Below, one piece after another: positions 46,439-55,107 of a stretch of DNA of 64,000 nt. The notes under the pieces were generated by a model. That model saw nothing but the letters and a program-made list of their open reading frames with translations, did not search any database and was not told the origin of the DNA. The stretch is taken from NCBI RefSeq assembly GCF_030814415.1, contig NZ_JAUSVB010000006.1, positions 124,001 through 188,000 on the forward strand. Reading direction: 5' to 3'. Position 1 is the first letter of the stretch; the number at the start of each line of letters is the position of its first letter. The position numbers were made by a program, and so were the translations under genes. This DNA is from Cellulomonas humilata (lineage in GTDB: Bacteria > Actinomycetota > Actinomycetes > Actinomycetales > Cellulomonadaceae).

Positions 46439-47176
46439 ATGACGGAGAACAGCACCGCGAAGAAGAAGACAGCCCTCGTCACCGGGGCCAACAAGGGCAT
46501 CGGCTACGAGATCGCCGCCGGGCTGGCTCGGCTCGGGTTCCGCGTCGGCGTCGGTGCGCGCGACACCGGTCGCCGGGACGACGCGGTGCAGAAGCTCCGG
46601 GCCGAGGGACTCGACGTCTTCGGAGTACCGCTGGACGTGACCGACGACGCGAGCGTCGCCGCTGCCGCTGCCCAGCTGGAGGAGCAGGGCGGCCTCGACG
46701 TGCTCGTCAACAACGCCGCCATCACCGGTGGCGTGCCGCAGGAGCCGAGCAAGGTCAGCGCCGACCAGGTCCTGAGGGTCGTCGACACCAACGTCGTCGG
46801 CGTCATCAGGGTCACCAACGCGATGCTGCCCATGCTGCGTCGAGCCGGGTCGCCGCGCATCGTCAACGTGTCCAGCACGGTCGGATCGCTCACCCTGCAG
46901 ACGGCGCAGGCCGAGGCCGTCGGCCCGATCTCCGGTGCGTACTCGCCGACGAAGTCCTACCTCAACGCCGTCACGGTCCAGTACGCCAAGGAGCTCGCCG
47001 GGGCCGGGATCCTGGTCAACGCCGGGTGCCCCGGGTACGTGGCGACCGACCTCAACGGTCACCGGGGGACGCGTACGCCCGAGCAAGGCGCCGCCGTTTT
47101 CCTCCACCTCGCCACGTTGCCCGACGGCGGGCCGAACGGCACCTTCCGCGACGAGGCGGGCACCCAGCCGTGGTGA
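46439..47176 (+). CDS. SDR family oxidoreductase (carbonyl-reductase-like)
   Basis: 245 aa from ATG 46439. TGANKGIG cofactor loop, VNNAAI, NVSSTVG and YSPTKSYLN (YxxxK) as catalytic residues. The TGANKGIGY start is typical of carbonyl reductases of the CBR1/ salutaridine-type branch. Probably controlled by the divergent LysR. Confidence 0.92.
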   Translation: MTENSTAKKKTALVTGANKGIGYEIAAGLARLGFRVGVGARDTGRRDDAVQKLRAEGLDVFGVPLDVTDDASVAAAAAQLEEQGGLDVLVNNAAITGGVPQEPSKVSADQVLRVVDTNVVGVIRVTNAMLPMLRRAGSPRIVNVSSTVGSLTLQTAQAEAVGPISGAYSPTKSYLNAVTVQYAKELAGAGILVNAGCPGYVATDLNGHRGTRTPEQGAAVFLHLATLPDGGPNGTFRDEAGTQPW

Positions 47177-47248
47177 GGTGGCCGATGGCGCGCGAGCAGC
47201 CGGAGGAACGCGCGGAGGTTTCGTGTCGCGCCCCCGCGGGCCGCGTCC

Positions 47249-49153
47249 TCAGGCAGCGAAGGGGTTGTCCAGGGAGGTGTTGTAGATCCGCTTTCCGTCC
47301 TTCAGGCGCTTGACGATCTGCGTGCCCGGCTCGACCGCGTGCTTCTCGCCGTCGATGGTGATCATCGTGTACCACGGCACATCCTCGCCCGTGTCGATCT
47401 CTTCCGTCAGCGTCGCGGCGCGGCCGTCGGCAAGCGTCATCTGCGTGGTCCGGGTCATGCCGTGCTTGCCGACCACGACGACGGGCGGCTTCTCGACGGC
47501 ATCCGTCCGTAGTGCGGGCAACGTCATCGACCGGGCCAGGGTGAACCGCTGCGACCGACTCTGGAGGTCCGCGTTGATGACCACGCACCTGCCGAACTTG
47601 GCCTCTTCGGCCTCGGTGAGGACGTAGCCGCGGTACTCCGCGTCGACGTCCTTGCGGAGCCGGAACACCTCGTTCTCTGCGCCGTAGTGGCTGTGCAGCT
47701 TGATGCGGAGGCTGGATGCGAAGTTGACCACCTCGATCATCTGGTCGCCCAGCTCCCTTGACAGGATCTTCTGCTCGACCAGGTCCTTGACACGGTCCCA
47801 CACGTTGAGCTGGTCGATCTGGCGATCGAAGTAGAACCCGAGGTTTCTCGTGACGAACGTCGGCAGCCTCAGCAACCCCTTCTTGACGTCCTTGTCCGGC
47901 CCGCGGAGGTACTCGCTGGTGGGCGCGAACTTGCCGCCCTCGGTGTCGATCAGTGCCGTGGCGGCCTCCTGGCGCCGAGGCTCGTCGCCCATCTCCTTGC
48001 CTCGGCTGGCGAAGTAGTCCTGCTCCAGCTTGCGGCCGCCGGCGCCCTCTGCGTGCAAGGTCCGCGCATCGAGGAGGATGTCGCGCTTCGAGACCACGTG
48101 CTCCTTCGCGACCGCCGACGGATCGCCCTTCCCGATCTCGTCGAGCTCCGGCTCGCCCATCAGCTGGAGCTGCATCGAGATCAGCTTGTCCACGGCCGCG
48201 ACCTTGCTGGTGAGCGTGGCGACGAGAACCGTGTAGTCGACGTCGGAGCGCGGGAACATCTCTTCGCGCCCGACCGAACCCACCGCGAGCAGCGCGTAGT
48301 CGGTGAGCCCAAGGCTCGAGGCGGCACCCTTGTAGAGGTTCAGCAACCAGCTGCTGAGCTCCCTCGTCAGGTAGCTCATGACGAGTCGGGGCTCACCCTC
48401 GTCCCCGGACGCGGCGACGGCAGCACGGACCGTGGCCAGGTGCTCTCGCCCCCGCTCGGCCGCGCGGTGAAAACCCTCGATGTCGCGCTCGAGGGCGCGG
48501 ACGTCGGCGTCGGCGTAGACCTTGCGCAGCTGCGACACCCACTCGGGCAGCTTCCCGAGCATCCCCATGTCCTGGGGGATGCGGTCCGGCCGGGAGATCT
48601 CGAGGAGGAACGGCCACGCGACGGCATCGACGGACGCGTCGGGGAACGACGTCGGGTCGCGCTTCGTCAGGCCGTCGCAGATCCTCTGCACGATGTCGGT
48701 GCTCTTCTGGTCGCCCACCTGGTGCAGCAGGCTGAGTTTGGTGTCCCGGTGGAGCCTCTCCATCCACCCTCGCTGTGCGTCCGGCAGACCGGCAACCAGC
48801 TTGTTGACGGCGGGGAGCCGCTCGTCCAGGTGGGCGTCCATGAAGCCCTCACCGAAGGCACTCTGAGCCACATCGGCTCCGAGGAACAGCCGCCTGATCG
48901 GACCTGCACCAGCGGGTTGCGCCAGCTGGACCGGACGGCGGACCCGCGCAGCGACCGGCGCGCGCGGTGCATCCATGATCCGGTCGGCGCTCTCGTCGCC
49001 GCGGCGCTCCGCCGCTACGACCGGGGCGCCGAGCGTGAGCCCCCGCACGGGCACCGCTCGAGCAGCGGCCGTCGTGGGTGCGGACGGTGAGGTAGCCACG
49101 CCCTCTGGTGGCCCGTGGACCGCCTCCACGTTCGCCGCTCGCTGCCGCTCCAT
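47249..49153 (-). CDS. GlnD/DUF294-like nucleotidyltransferase with a long atypical N-terminus
   Basis: 634 aa from ATG 49153 with AAGG upstream. Residues 1-110 are low-complexity (Pro/Ala/Arg/Thr) and end RRPVQLAQPAGAGPIRRLFLGADVA. A helical region follows, then the nucleotidyltransferase core (~287-306) GSVGREEMFPRSDVDYTVL, with the GS and DxD residues needed for metal and NTP binding. GPDKDVKKGLLRLPTFV resembles the GlnD/DUF294 segment following the core. The C-terminal ~100 residues form beta strands and end in DNPFAA. No partner ACT or HD domains are visible. Lysine content is higher than in neighbours. It could modify a protein or RNA; target unknown. The N-terminus is reminiscent of effector proteins exported by phage-tail-like injection systems, but none is nearby. 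Confidence 0.7.
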   Translation of the reverse strand: MERQRAANVEAVHGPPEGVATSPSAPTTAAARAVPVRGLTLGAPVVAAERRGDESADRIMDAPRAPVAARVRRPVQLAQPAGAGPIRRLFLGADVAQSAFGEGFMDAHLDERLPAVNKLVAGLPDAQRGWMERLHRDTKLSLLHQVGDQKSTDIVQRICDGLTKRDPTSFPDASVDAVAWPFLLEISRPDRIPQDMGMLGKLPEWVSQLRKVYADADVRALERDIEGFHRAAERGREHLATVRAAVAASGDEGEPRLVMSYLTRELSSWLLNLYKGAASSLGLTDYALLAVGSVGREEMFPRSDVDYTVLVATLTSKVAAVDKLISMQLQLMGEPELDEIGKGDPSAVAKEHVVSKRDILLDARTLHAEGAGGRKLEQDYFASRGKEMGDEPRRQEAATALIDTEGGKFAPTSEYLRGPDKDVKKGLLRLPTFVTRNLGFYFDRQIDQLNVWDRVKDLVEQKILSRELGDQMIEVVNFASSLRIKLHSHYGAENEVFRLRKDVDAEYRGYVLTEAEEAKFGRCVVINADLQSRSQRFTLARSMTLPALRTDAVEKPPVVVVGKHGMTRTTQMTLADGRAATLTEEIDTGEDVPWYTMITIDGEKHAVEPGTQIVKRLKDGKRIYNTSLDNPFAA

Positions 49154-49404
49154 GCGCACCTTCTTGCCACCGCGCGGATCCCGCGCCCGAGATGTTCGCT
49201 ACGCGACGAGTCTCGTCCGGCGTCGACCGGGCCCGCATCGGCAACTGCTACGCAACCGAGGGTGCTGCGAGCCCGCTGACCTGGCCCGAGACCGATGGGT
49301 GCGCGTCGCCGTCGTCAGGGTTCCGGGACCTTCGTCACTTCACGTCGTCTCATCGAGGGCGAACCGTGAAGTGACGGGTCGTACGGGGACACCTGGGGGA
49401 CGAC

Positions 49405-50247
49405 ATGGACAAGCCTTCGTTGATCTTCAGCCTGATCGCGGTCGCCCTGTCGATCTACGGCGTCGTCGAGCGGCACAAGGCGGCGCTCCGAAGCACACGC
49501 ACGCAGCTCGCGGCTCTGCTGGTCGAGCTCAACGAGCTCAACCTCACCGAGGTGCAGACACGGACCGCGTGGGCGGAGGGCGCACCGGGCGCCGGTCGGG
49601 ATCTTGGCGGAGCGCTCAACTTCCGGAGAGCACTCATCGCGGAGCAGGCAACCTCCCTGGAACGCATGATCAGGGGGCGCGACGTCGTGCCGGAGGAGTA
49701 CTCGACGCTCGCCTACGCGTACGAGAGCCTTGGCGACAGCGATCGTGCCCTCCAGCTCTGGGAGCAGGCGGTGGACCGCGCCACGAACAGCAGCGTCATC
49801 ACGCAGGTGGCATGCCGCCGGTCCCTCGCGGGCTGCCGCTACATGCGCGGCGACATAGCCGGCGCGCGGGAAAGCATCGAGGCTGCGCTCGCCCTGCTCC
49901 CTGAGCACGACCGCGGCTGGCTCGACCGCGTCGAAACGCTCCTGGAGCTGGCGGACATGGAGCGACGCGCGGCCCCGGGCGGCCCCCAGGAGACGCAGGC
50001 GCTCGAGCGCGCGCGCTTCGCCGAGACCCAGATTCGGGAGCCGGATCTGAAGAGCTACGCCGCGCGGGTCGTCGCCGGTTACGCCGGGCGCGCGGAGACC
50101 GAGGTCGGCGGCCCCGTGACGTCACCTGTGCGTGACGCGGACGTCCTGGTGGGCCAGTCGTCATCCCTCGACCAGTCCTGGTCCTCTGGGGCGGATCGGA
50201 GGGCGGCTGAGCGCGATCGGTCAGCGGCACGGGCACGACGGCGGTGA
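49405..50247 (+). CDS. Membrane-anchored TPR-like hypothetical protein
   Basis: 280 aa, ATG behind GGGGGACGAC. Short N-terminal membrane helix (SLIFSLIAVALSIYGVV), coiled stretch, then at least three TPR-like helical repeats (YSTLAYAYESLGDSDRALQLWEQAVD and following). Disordered, charged C-terminus. Divergent from the nucleotidyltransferase 251 bp away. No family name recognised. Confidence 0.75.
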   Translation: MDKPSLIFSLIAVALSIYGVVERHKAALRSTRTQLAALLVELNELNLTEVQTRTAWAEGAPGAGRDLGGALNFRRALIAEQATSLERMIRGRDVVPEEYSTLAYAYESLGDSDRALQLWEQAVDRATNSSVITQVACRRSLAGCRYMRGDIAGARESIEAALALLPEHDRGWLDRVETLLELADMERRAAPGGPQETQALERARFAETQIREPDLKSYAARVVAGYAGRAETEVGGPVTSPVRDADVLVGQSSSLDQSWSSGADRRAAERDRSAARARRR

Positions 50248-50395
50248 TCGGGGAACGTCTTCGGTGAGCCGCCCCGAGGCGGAGAGCGCGCAGTCCCAGA
50301 CGACCGCGATGTGCCTCGCCGGCCTGTCGATTCCGGCGAGGCTCGTCCGTCACAGTGGTGACAGGCCACACGGGCGGCCGCACAGGAGGAGCGAC

Positions 50396-50737
50396 ATGAC
50401 GCAGTACGCCATCTACTTCAACCAGCAGTGGGTCGGAGACCACCCGGCCGAGTGGTTCCAGACCCGCGTGGAGCCCAGCACGGCGGTCGTCCGTGACATG
50501 GAGGCGGCCGGGGTCCTGGTCTTCGCCGGCGGGCTCGAGGAGGATCTGGCCGACGCGTTCAGCGCCGACGCCACGAGCGGGACCATCTCGATCACCGACG
50601 GCCCTTACGCCGAGACCGCCGAGTACCTGGGCGGGATCACGATCATCGACGTGCCCGACCTGGAGACGGCCAGGATGTGGGCGGGCAGGGTCGCAGAGGG
50701 GTGCGGCTGGCCCCAGGAGGTCCGGGTCATCAGGTAG
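50396..50737 (+). CDS. YCII domain protein
   Basis: 113 aa from ATG 50396 with a strong GGAGGAG site. Contains ISITDGPYAETAEYLGGITIIDVPD, a DGPY variant of the YCII motif. No sigma factor adjacent, unlike the YCII gene at 13513. Role unknown. Confidence 0.9.
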   Translation: MTQYAIYFNQQWVGDHPAEWFQTRVEPSTAVVRDMEAAGVLVFAGGLEEDLADAFSADATSGTISITDGPYAETAEYLGGITIIDVPDLETARMWAGRVAEGCGWPQEVRVIR

Positions 50738-50756
50738 GCCCCCAAGGCCTGACCCG

Positions 50757-51056
50757 TCAGGCTGGATCGGTGAACGAGATCGGCTTGCCGGTGGCGTCGG
50801 CGTAGGCGATCTCTCTGCGCGTGGACTCGCCGACATACCCGCCGGGGTTCACGACCAGTACCCGGTCAGCCAGGTCGATCTTGCGCAGATGGAGGGCGTC
50901 CAGCGCAGCCTTCTGCTCGTCGGAGATCAACCCGTCTGCTTCGCCTGGCGCGACGACGATGACTCCTGCCAAGGTCAGGTCACGGTTCGCCGCGCGCATC
51001 TCGTCCACGAACCGCGTAGAGCCGCAGATGCAGACGATCTCAGGTCGGTCGGGCAC
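50757..51056 (-). CDS. Nucleoside 2-deoxyribosyltransferase-like small protein
   Basis: 99 aa. CICGSTRFVDEMRAANRDLTLAG and VLVVNPGGYVGESTRREIAYADATGKPI match the DUF4406/NDT-like fold, where the Glu in GESTRREI corresponds to the catalytic region. Possibly a nucleotide-binding or nucleoside-hydrolysing protein. Confidence 0.8.
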   Translation of the reverse strand: MPDRPEIVCICGSTRFVDEMRAANRDLTLAGVIVVAPGEADGLISDEQKAALDALHLRKIDLADRVLVVNPGGYVGESTRREIAYADATGKPISFTDPA

Positions 51057-51066
51057 GGCTCACTCC

Positions 51067-51684
51067 TCACCCCAGCCGGATGTACAGGTCCCTGAGCAGG
51101 GCGATCTCAGCGCCGTGGTGGACGACCTCCTGGTTCATCCACCAGACGACGTCGAGGAACGTCTCCTCGGAGTCGGAGCCGTTCGGGTAGGTGCTGTAGC
51201 CGACGGTGTCGAGGGCGGCGTCGTCGGCACCCAGGAGTGTCGCGCGCCATGCCGCGACCGCTGCTGTCAGGCCCGCGACTGCTCCTGCTGCTGTGCCCTG
51301 CGGCTCGTCGGACGCCTCGGTGTGGGTGTGGGTGCCGTCGGTGTGGTCCGCGCGCCCGGCCAGCGTCTTGGCCACGTGGTTGATGCGCCAGCCGATGCTC
51401 GTGACCGGCGGCGGCCAGGGGTGCGGGCGACCCCCGTCGTGACCCCACTCGCCCGCTCCGACGAGTCTCGTCGCGCCCAGGCCGCCAGGCCCGTCCGTCT
51501 GCCGGCGAAGGGTCCACGCGCCGGGGACGGGTTCCCAGAGGAGCTCCGCGTCCGTGAGCGGCTCGACCTCTACCTGTACGTCGTCGCCGCTGTCGACCGT
51601 GGGGCCGCTGAGGCGCCGCAGGAGACGGTTGCTCGTGAAGTCGTACTCGGCCAGCAGGGGAGCGAGGCGCGGGGGCACGGTCAT
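51067..51684 (-). CDS. DinB family protein
   Basis: 205 aa four-helix bundle with spaced His residues (RINHVAKTLAG, NQEVVHHGAEIALLRDLY) that could bind a divalent metal. GAWTLRR and SIGWRINHV are typical DinB motifs. Thiol-dependent or unknown enzymatic function; 11 nt from the previous gene, so likely the same transcript. Confidence 0.88.
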   Translation of the reverse strand: MTVPPRLAPLLAEYDFTSNRLLRRLSGPTVDSGDDVQVEVEPLTDAELLWEPVPGAWTLRRQTDGPGGLGATRLVGAGEWGHDGGRPHPWPPPVTSIGWRINHVAKTLAGRADHTDGTHTHTEASDEPQGTAAGAVAGLTAAVAAWRATLLGADDAALDTVGYSTYPNGSDSEETFLDVVWWMNQEVVHHGAEIALLRDLYIRLG

Positions 51685-51751
51685 GCCCTGACCGTTCCGC
51701 GTCGGGGCGCCGACAGCAAGACGATTCTCTGACGGGCGGGCTGCTCATGAG

Positions 51752-52312
51752 TCAGAGGGTGGCGCGCATGACCCACCGCCACTTGGCGATGCGCCGGTCC
51801 CTCACAAATCCATGCCGCTCGTACAGTTCTTCGGGTCCGGTATGGAGATATGCGCCTCGCTGCGGGGGTCGATCCGCCGTCTGTTCCGGATAGGCCTCGA
51901 CGACGCCTCCGCCGGCGCGTCGGATCTCGTCCACGGCCCCTTGCACGGCGGCCGCAGCGATCCCGTTGCCGCGGTCCTTCGAGTTCGTGAAGATGCAGCC
52001 GATCCGCCAGTCGGGCGGATCCTGCGCGTCAGCGTCGTAGGCGCGGCGGCTCTTGATGTTGGGGAGCTCCGGTGGGGTGCCGAACTGACACCAGCCGACA
52101 CATCTCTCCTCGTCGTAGACCAGTACCTGGTGCACCGCACCGCGCTGCACTAGCTGCTGCTTGGCGTCATGGTTGCCCTGGCGTGTCCCGGTGGAACCGC
52201 CTGGATGGAATCCCATGCACCAGCAGCCACCCCACACACCGTTGTTCGACTCGACGAGCGCAGCGAAGTCGTCCCACGTGTCCGGCGTCAGCATCCGGGT
52301 GGTCAGCGCCAT
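51752..52312 (-). CDS. GNAT acetyltransferase
   Basis: 186 aa from ATG 52312. WGGCWCMGFHPGG near the start and GCIFTNSKDRGNGIAAAAVQGAVDEIRRAGG as the acetyl-CoA loop. Same WCxxF-type subgroup as the gene at 40583. Substrate unknown. Confidence 0.88.
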   Translation of the reverse strand: MALTTRMLTPDTWDDFAALVESNNGVWGGCWCMGFHPGGSTGTRQGNHDAKQQLVQRGAVHQVLVYDEERCVGWCQFGTPPELPNIKSRRAYDADAQDPPDWRIGCIFTNSKDRGNGIAAAAVQGAVDEIRRAGGGVVEAYPEQTADRPPQRGAYLHTGPEELYERHGFVRDRRIAKWRWVMRATL

Positions 52313-52391
52313 GGCGCAATTCTCGCGCAAGGTGGCACGCGCGGCGGGCCGTGGCGGTGCGGTCTCTCGGACGCGGTGGTTGCCTGGAGGC

Positions 52392-53165
52392 ATGGACGTA
52401 GCGGACGAGCTGATGGCGCTCGAGCGGGAGCTCGCGCGGGGTGGAGCCGACGAGTACGCGAGGGTGCTCCACGACGACGCGGTCGTGGTCGTCCCGGGCG
52501 CGGTCCTGGACAAGCCCGCGTGCGTCGAGGCGATGGCCGGCTCGCCGGGGTGGGACGAGGTCGAGCTCGGCGATCCGCGACTGGTCGAGTCGGGTGCGGC
52601 CGCGACTGTGGTCTACGCGTTCCGGGGCGAACGCGGCCCGACGACGTATCGTGCGACGATCTCGTCGACGTACGTGCGCGACGACGCGGGGACATGGTGC
52701 CTGCTGCACCACCAGCACACGCCCGAGGCGGCGGTGACGGGTCATGCGGCGCCGGGCCCGACTCAGCTCAACCTCGTCGTCGCCGACGTGGCCCGGACCG
52801 CCGGGTTCTATCGCGACCTCGGCTGGGACGTCGGTGACGCGGTCGACCCGCACGCGGAGATCCGGTTCGACGGGCTCAGCGTGGAGCTCGACGAGTCGTC
52901 GTCGGTGCGCTTCTGGAACAGCGGCAGCCCCGCGCAGGACGCGGCGGCCACGGTGCTATCGATCCACCTGCCAGGCCGCGACGACGTGGACGCCGTCTGG
53001 TCGCGGATGACGGGGCTCGGGCACGAGTCCCGGCAGCGGCCGTTCGACGCGTTCTTCGGCTCCCGGTTCGCCGTGCTCGTGGACCCGGACGGGCACCAGA
53101 TCGGCCTGATCAGCCCGAGGTCCGACGCGCACCGTCACGATCCACCGGAACCGGCCCCGACCTGA
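52392..53165 (+). CDS. Fusion of SnoaL-like (DUF4440) and VOC domains
   Basis: 257 aa from ATG 52392. N-terminal ~118 residues are an NTF2/SnoaL-like domain (LMALERELARGGADEYARVLHDDAVVVVPG); C-terminal ~115 are a VOC domain (LNLVVADVARTAGFYRDLGW...AVLVDPDGHQIGLI). Possibly an isomerase or small-molecule-binding resistance protein. The combination is uncommon but not unique. Confidence 0.85.
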   Translation: MDVADELMALERELARGGADEYARVLHDDAVVVVPGAVLDKPACVEAMAGSPGWDEVELGDPRLVESGAAATVVYAFRGERGPTTYRATISSTYVRDDAGTWCLLHHQHTPEAAVTGHAAPGPTQLNLVVADVARTAGFYRDLGWDVGDAVDPHAEIRFDGLSVELDESSSVRFWNSGSPAQDAAATVLSIHLPGRDDVDAVWSRMTGLGHESRQRPFDAFFGSRFAVLVDPDGHQIGLISPRSDAHRHDPPEPAPT

Positions 53166-53208
53166 TTGCGCTGGCTCGGTGACCTGTGGTCCTCCTAGCG
53201 TCACCGTC

Positions 53209-53685
53209 TCAGTAGGTCGACCCGTGCGCGAGATCGCGCGCAACCCTGGCCGGACGCGTCGGCGAGAGCTGCCCCTGCTGGCGGGTCAGGATGAATACCG
53301 GTATCTGTCGCACGACCCCGGCCTGCAAGTCGCCGAGTCTCGGGACGTCCGCGACCAGCGTCGGCCACAGCGCCGCGCGTGCGGTGCCGTGCAGCTCCTC
53401 AGCCAGGACCGTGAAGGTGTCGGCCCCGAGCTCGACGGTGATCACAGGGTTGGCCTTGAGGTTGTAGTACCAATCCGGGTGCCTTTCCGATCCCCCGTTG
53501 GAGGCGACGATCGCCCATCGGTCGTCGCCTACGGGAAAGCAGCTCAGCGGTGTGGTCCGCTCCACCGCGGACCTGGCACCGATCTGATGGATCAGGATCA
53601 CGGCGTAGCCGGTCCACGACCCGCCGAGGCGACCGTTGCTCGCGCGGAACTCCTCGATGATCGCGGCGTTGTATCCGTTGTCCAT
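53209..53685 (-). CDS. Deazaflavin-dependent nitroreductase (DDN) family protein
   Basis: 158 aa. LIHQIGARSAVERTTPLSCFPVGDDRWAIVASNGGSERHPDWYYNLKANP is the hallmark of F420-binding DDN proteins, with the GxxxRxxP-like and H-P-x-W-Y-N-L motifs (parts quoted only: HPDWYYNLKANP). Uses F420H2. Last gene of the ArsR-led operon. Confidence 0.92.
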   Translation of the reverse strand: MDNGYNAAIIEEFRASNGRLGGSWTGYAVILIHQIGARSAVERTTPLSCFPVGDDRWAIVASNGGSERHPDWYYNLKANPVITVELGADTFTVLAEELHGTARAALWPTLVADVPRLGDLQAGVVRQIPVFILTRQQGQLSPTRPARVARDLAHGSTY

Positions 53686-53700
53686 GCGAGCTCTCCAGAC

Positions 53701-54273
53701 TCAGCCAAGCTCGTAGTTCAGGCTGAGACGGCCGTCGGCAAGCTGTTCGACCTTCCGCAGCTCGAGTGCACGACGAACGGGCGTCGTGAAGAGGGCAGTC
53801 CCTTCACCTGCGATCAGCGGATAGACAAGGAGTCGGAGCTCGTCGACAAGCCCGGCGTCGATCAGGCTCGCCGTGGTTCGAGCTCCGCCGACGAGGTAGA
53901 TGTCCTTCCCCGACTGCCGCTTGAGGGAGTCGATCTCGTCGAGCGTCGTCACGAAGCTCGTCTGTGGCCATTGCGCCGAGGCCACGGTGCCAGACAGCAC
54001 GTAGTGAGGCGTCTGCGCAGCGAAGCGCGCCCACTCGACCTCGCCCTGGGTCGGCACCTCCCCGCTCAACGGGTGGGGCTTGGCCGGCTCGTTCTGGATC
54101 TGGGTCCAGTACTGCTCGTACGTCGGATACATGCCCCCTCCAAGCAGGCACGCGTCCACCTGTGGCGTGAGGCCGAAGTCCTCCGACCAGCCATCTACCC
54201 AATCAGCAAGCCCTTCCGGTCCTGCTGCCTTTCCGTCGAGAGACAGCTTCATCCCGCCGATCAGCTTCCGCAT
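53701..54273 (-). CDS. Dihydrofolate reductase-like (RibD C-terminal) family protein
   Basis: 190 aa. KLIGGMKLSLDGKAAGPEGLADW start, VLSGTVASAQWPQTSF and GGARTTASLIDAGLVDELRLLVYPLIAGEG, the RibD-C/YwjB-type pattern. NADPH-dependent reductase of unknown substrate. One base downstream of ArsR. Confidence 0.9.
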   Translation of the reverse strand: MRKLIGGMKLSLDGKAAGPEGLADWVDGWSEDFGLTPQVDACLLGGGMYPTYEQYWTQIQNEPAKPHPLSGEVPTQGEVEWARFAAQTPHYVLSGTVASAQWPQTSFVTTLDEIDSLKRQSGKDIYLVGGARTTASLIDAGLVDELRLLVYPLIAGEGTALFTTPVRRALELRKVEQLADGRLSLNYELG

Positions 54274-54274
54274 G

Positions 54275-54622
54275 TCACGACTCCTTTTCCTTTTCGCTTT
54301 CGAGGTGGTCCATCAATGCGTCGAGCCGGCCGTCCCAATCGTTGGCGAGCGCCGCCAGGAACTGTTGTGCCACCTGCATCGGCGCGGACCGCAGCCGATA
54401 CCGCACCCTGCGCCGCTCGCCCGGCTCGGCCGTCACCAGACCGGCCTCTGCCAACAGAGCGAGATGCTTCGCAATCGCCTGACGCGTGATCGGGAGGCGA
54501 TCGGCCAGGTCCGTCGCCGTGGCAGGACCCGCAGCGGCCAACGTCGCCAAGATGCCGCGGCGGGTCGGGTCGGCGAGTGCGACGAAGACCTGTTCGGCCA
54601 CCGACTCCTGGTCAGTGGGCAT
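54275..54622 (-). CDS. ArsR family regulator
   Basis: 115 aa. ALADPTRRGILATLAAAGPATATDLADRLPITRQAIAKHLALLAEAGLV is the helix-turn-helix of the SmtB/ArsR family; no metal-binding CxC motif, so the effector is unknown. Overlaps the upstream SRPBCC gene by 11 nt. Probably binds the two operators at 55060 and 55090. Confidence 0.94.
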   Translation of the reverse strand: MPTDQESVAEQVFVALADPTRRGILATLAAAGPATATDLADRLPITRQAIAKHLALLAEAGLVTAEPGERRRVRYRLRSAPMQVAQQFLAALANDWDGRLDALMDHLESEKEKES

Positions 54623-55043
54623 CGAGGAACTCGATCAGCTCGCCTAGCTCGAGCGCCCAGCCCTTGACGTTGCCCTCGTACGCCCTCCGGTAGGCCCCAT
54701 CCGGTAGTTGGGCGAAGCCGGACTCGACCACCGTCAGCTGCGTGCCCGTTCCGTTCGCGACAAGGGTGAACTCGACATAGGTGCGTCGCGGGTCGTCCCC
54801 CGGCAGACCGAAGACCTGCCAGGTGAAACCGAAGACCTTCGGCTCCTCGACGCGTTCGACTCGGAAGTCAGTGCTCTCGCCGCTGGTCCAGGTCATCCGG
54901 CCCGGCCCCCCGGGTCGCAGGTCGAGCGTCGCCTCGTCGCCGAACCACGCTCCGAGACCCTCGGCCGTCGTGAGTGCCCCCCACACCGTGGCCGGCGGGT
55001 GAGAGATCTCTACGGTCCGCTCGATCCGATCGGGGAATCCCAT
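54612..55043 (-). CDS. SRPBCC (AHSA1-like) domain protein
   Basis: 143 aa from ATG 55043, chosen because GGAGGG lies 4-9 nt upstream; ATG 55055 overlaps that site. IERTVEISHPPATVWGALTTAEGLGAWFG and RRAYEGNVKGWALELGEL define the AHSA1-like START fold. ArsR-SRPBCC pairs are a common stress-linked unit; binds a hydrophobic ligand. Confidence 0.94.
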   Translation of the reverse strand: MGFPDRIERTVEISHPPATVWGALTTAEGLGAWFGDEATLDLRPGGPGRMTWTSGESTDFRVERVEEPKVFGFTWQVFGLPGDDPRRTYVEFTLVANGTGTQLTVVESGFAQLPDGAYRRAYEGNVKGWALELGELIEFLDAH

Positions 55044-55059
55044 TGCGCCCTCCATGCGG

Positions 55060-55079
55060 TAGCAACCATCAGGTTGCTA
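55060..55079. promoter_or_regulatory. ArsR operator 1
   Basis: TAGCAACC-ATCA-GGTTGCTA, perfect 8-bp arms, 17 bp upstream of the SRPBCC start. Shares GCAAC/GTTGC with the second site at 55090. Confidence 0.7.
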
Positions 55080-55089
55080 TCCACGTTAT

Positions 55090-55107
55090 CGCAACTGATG
55101 GGTTGCG
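55090..55107. promoter_or_regulatory. ArsR operator 2
   Basis: CGCAAC-TGATGG-GTTGCG, perfect 6-bp arms; the centre of this site lies 29 bp from the centre of the first. Confidence 0.6.
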
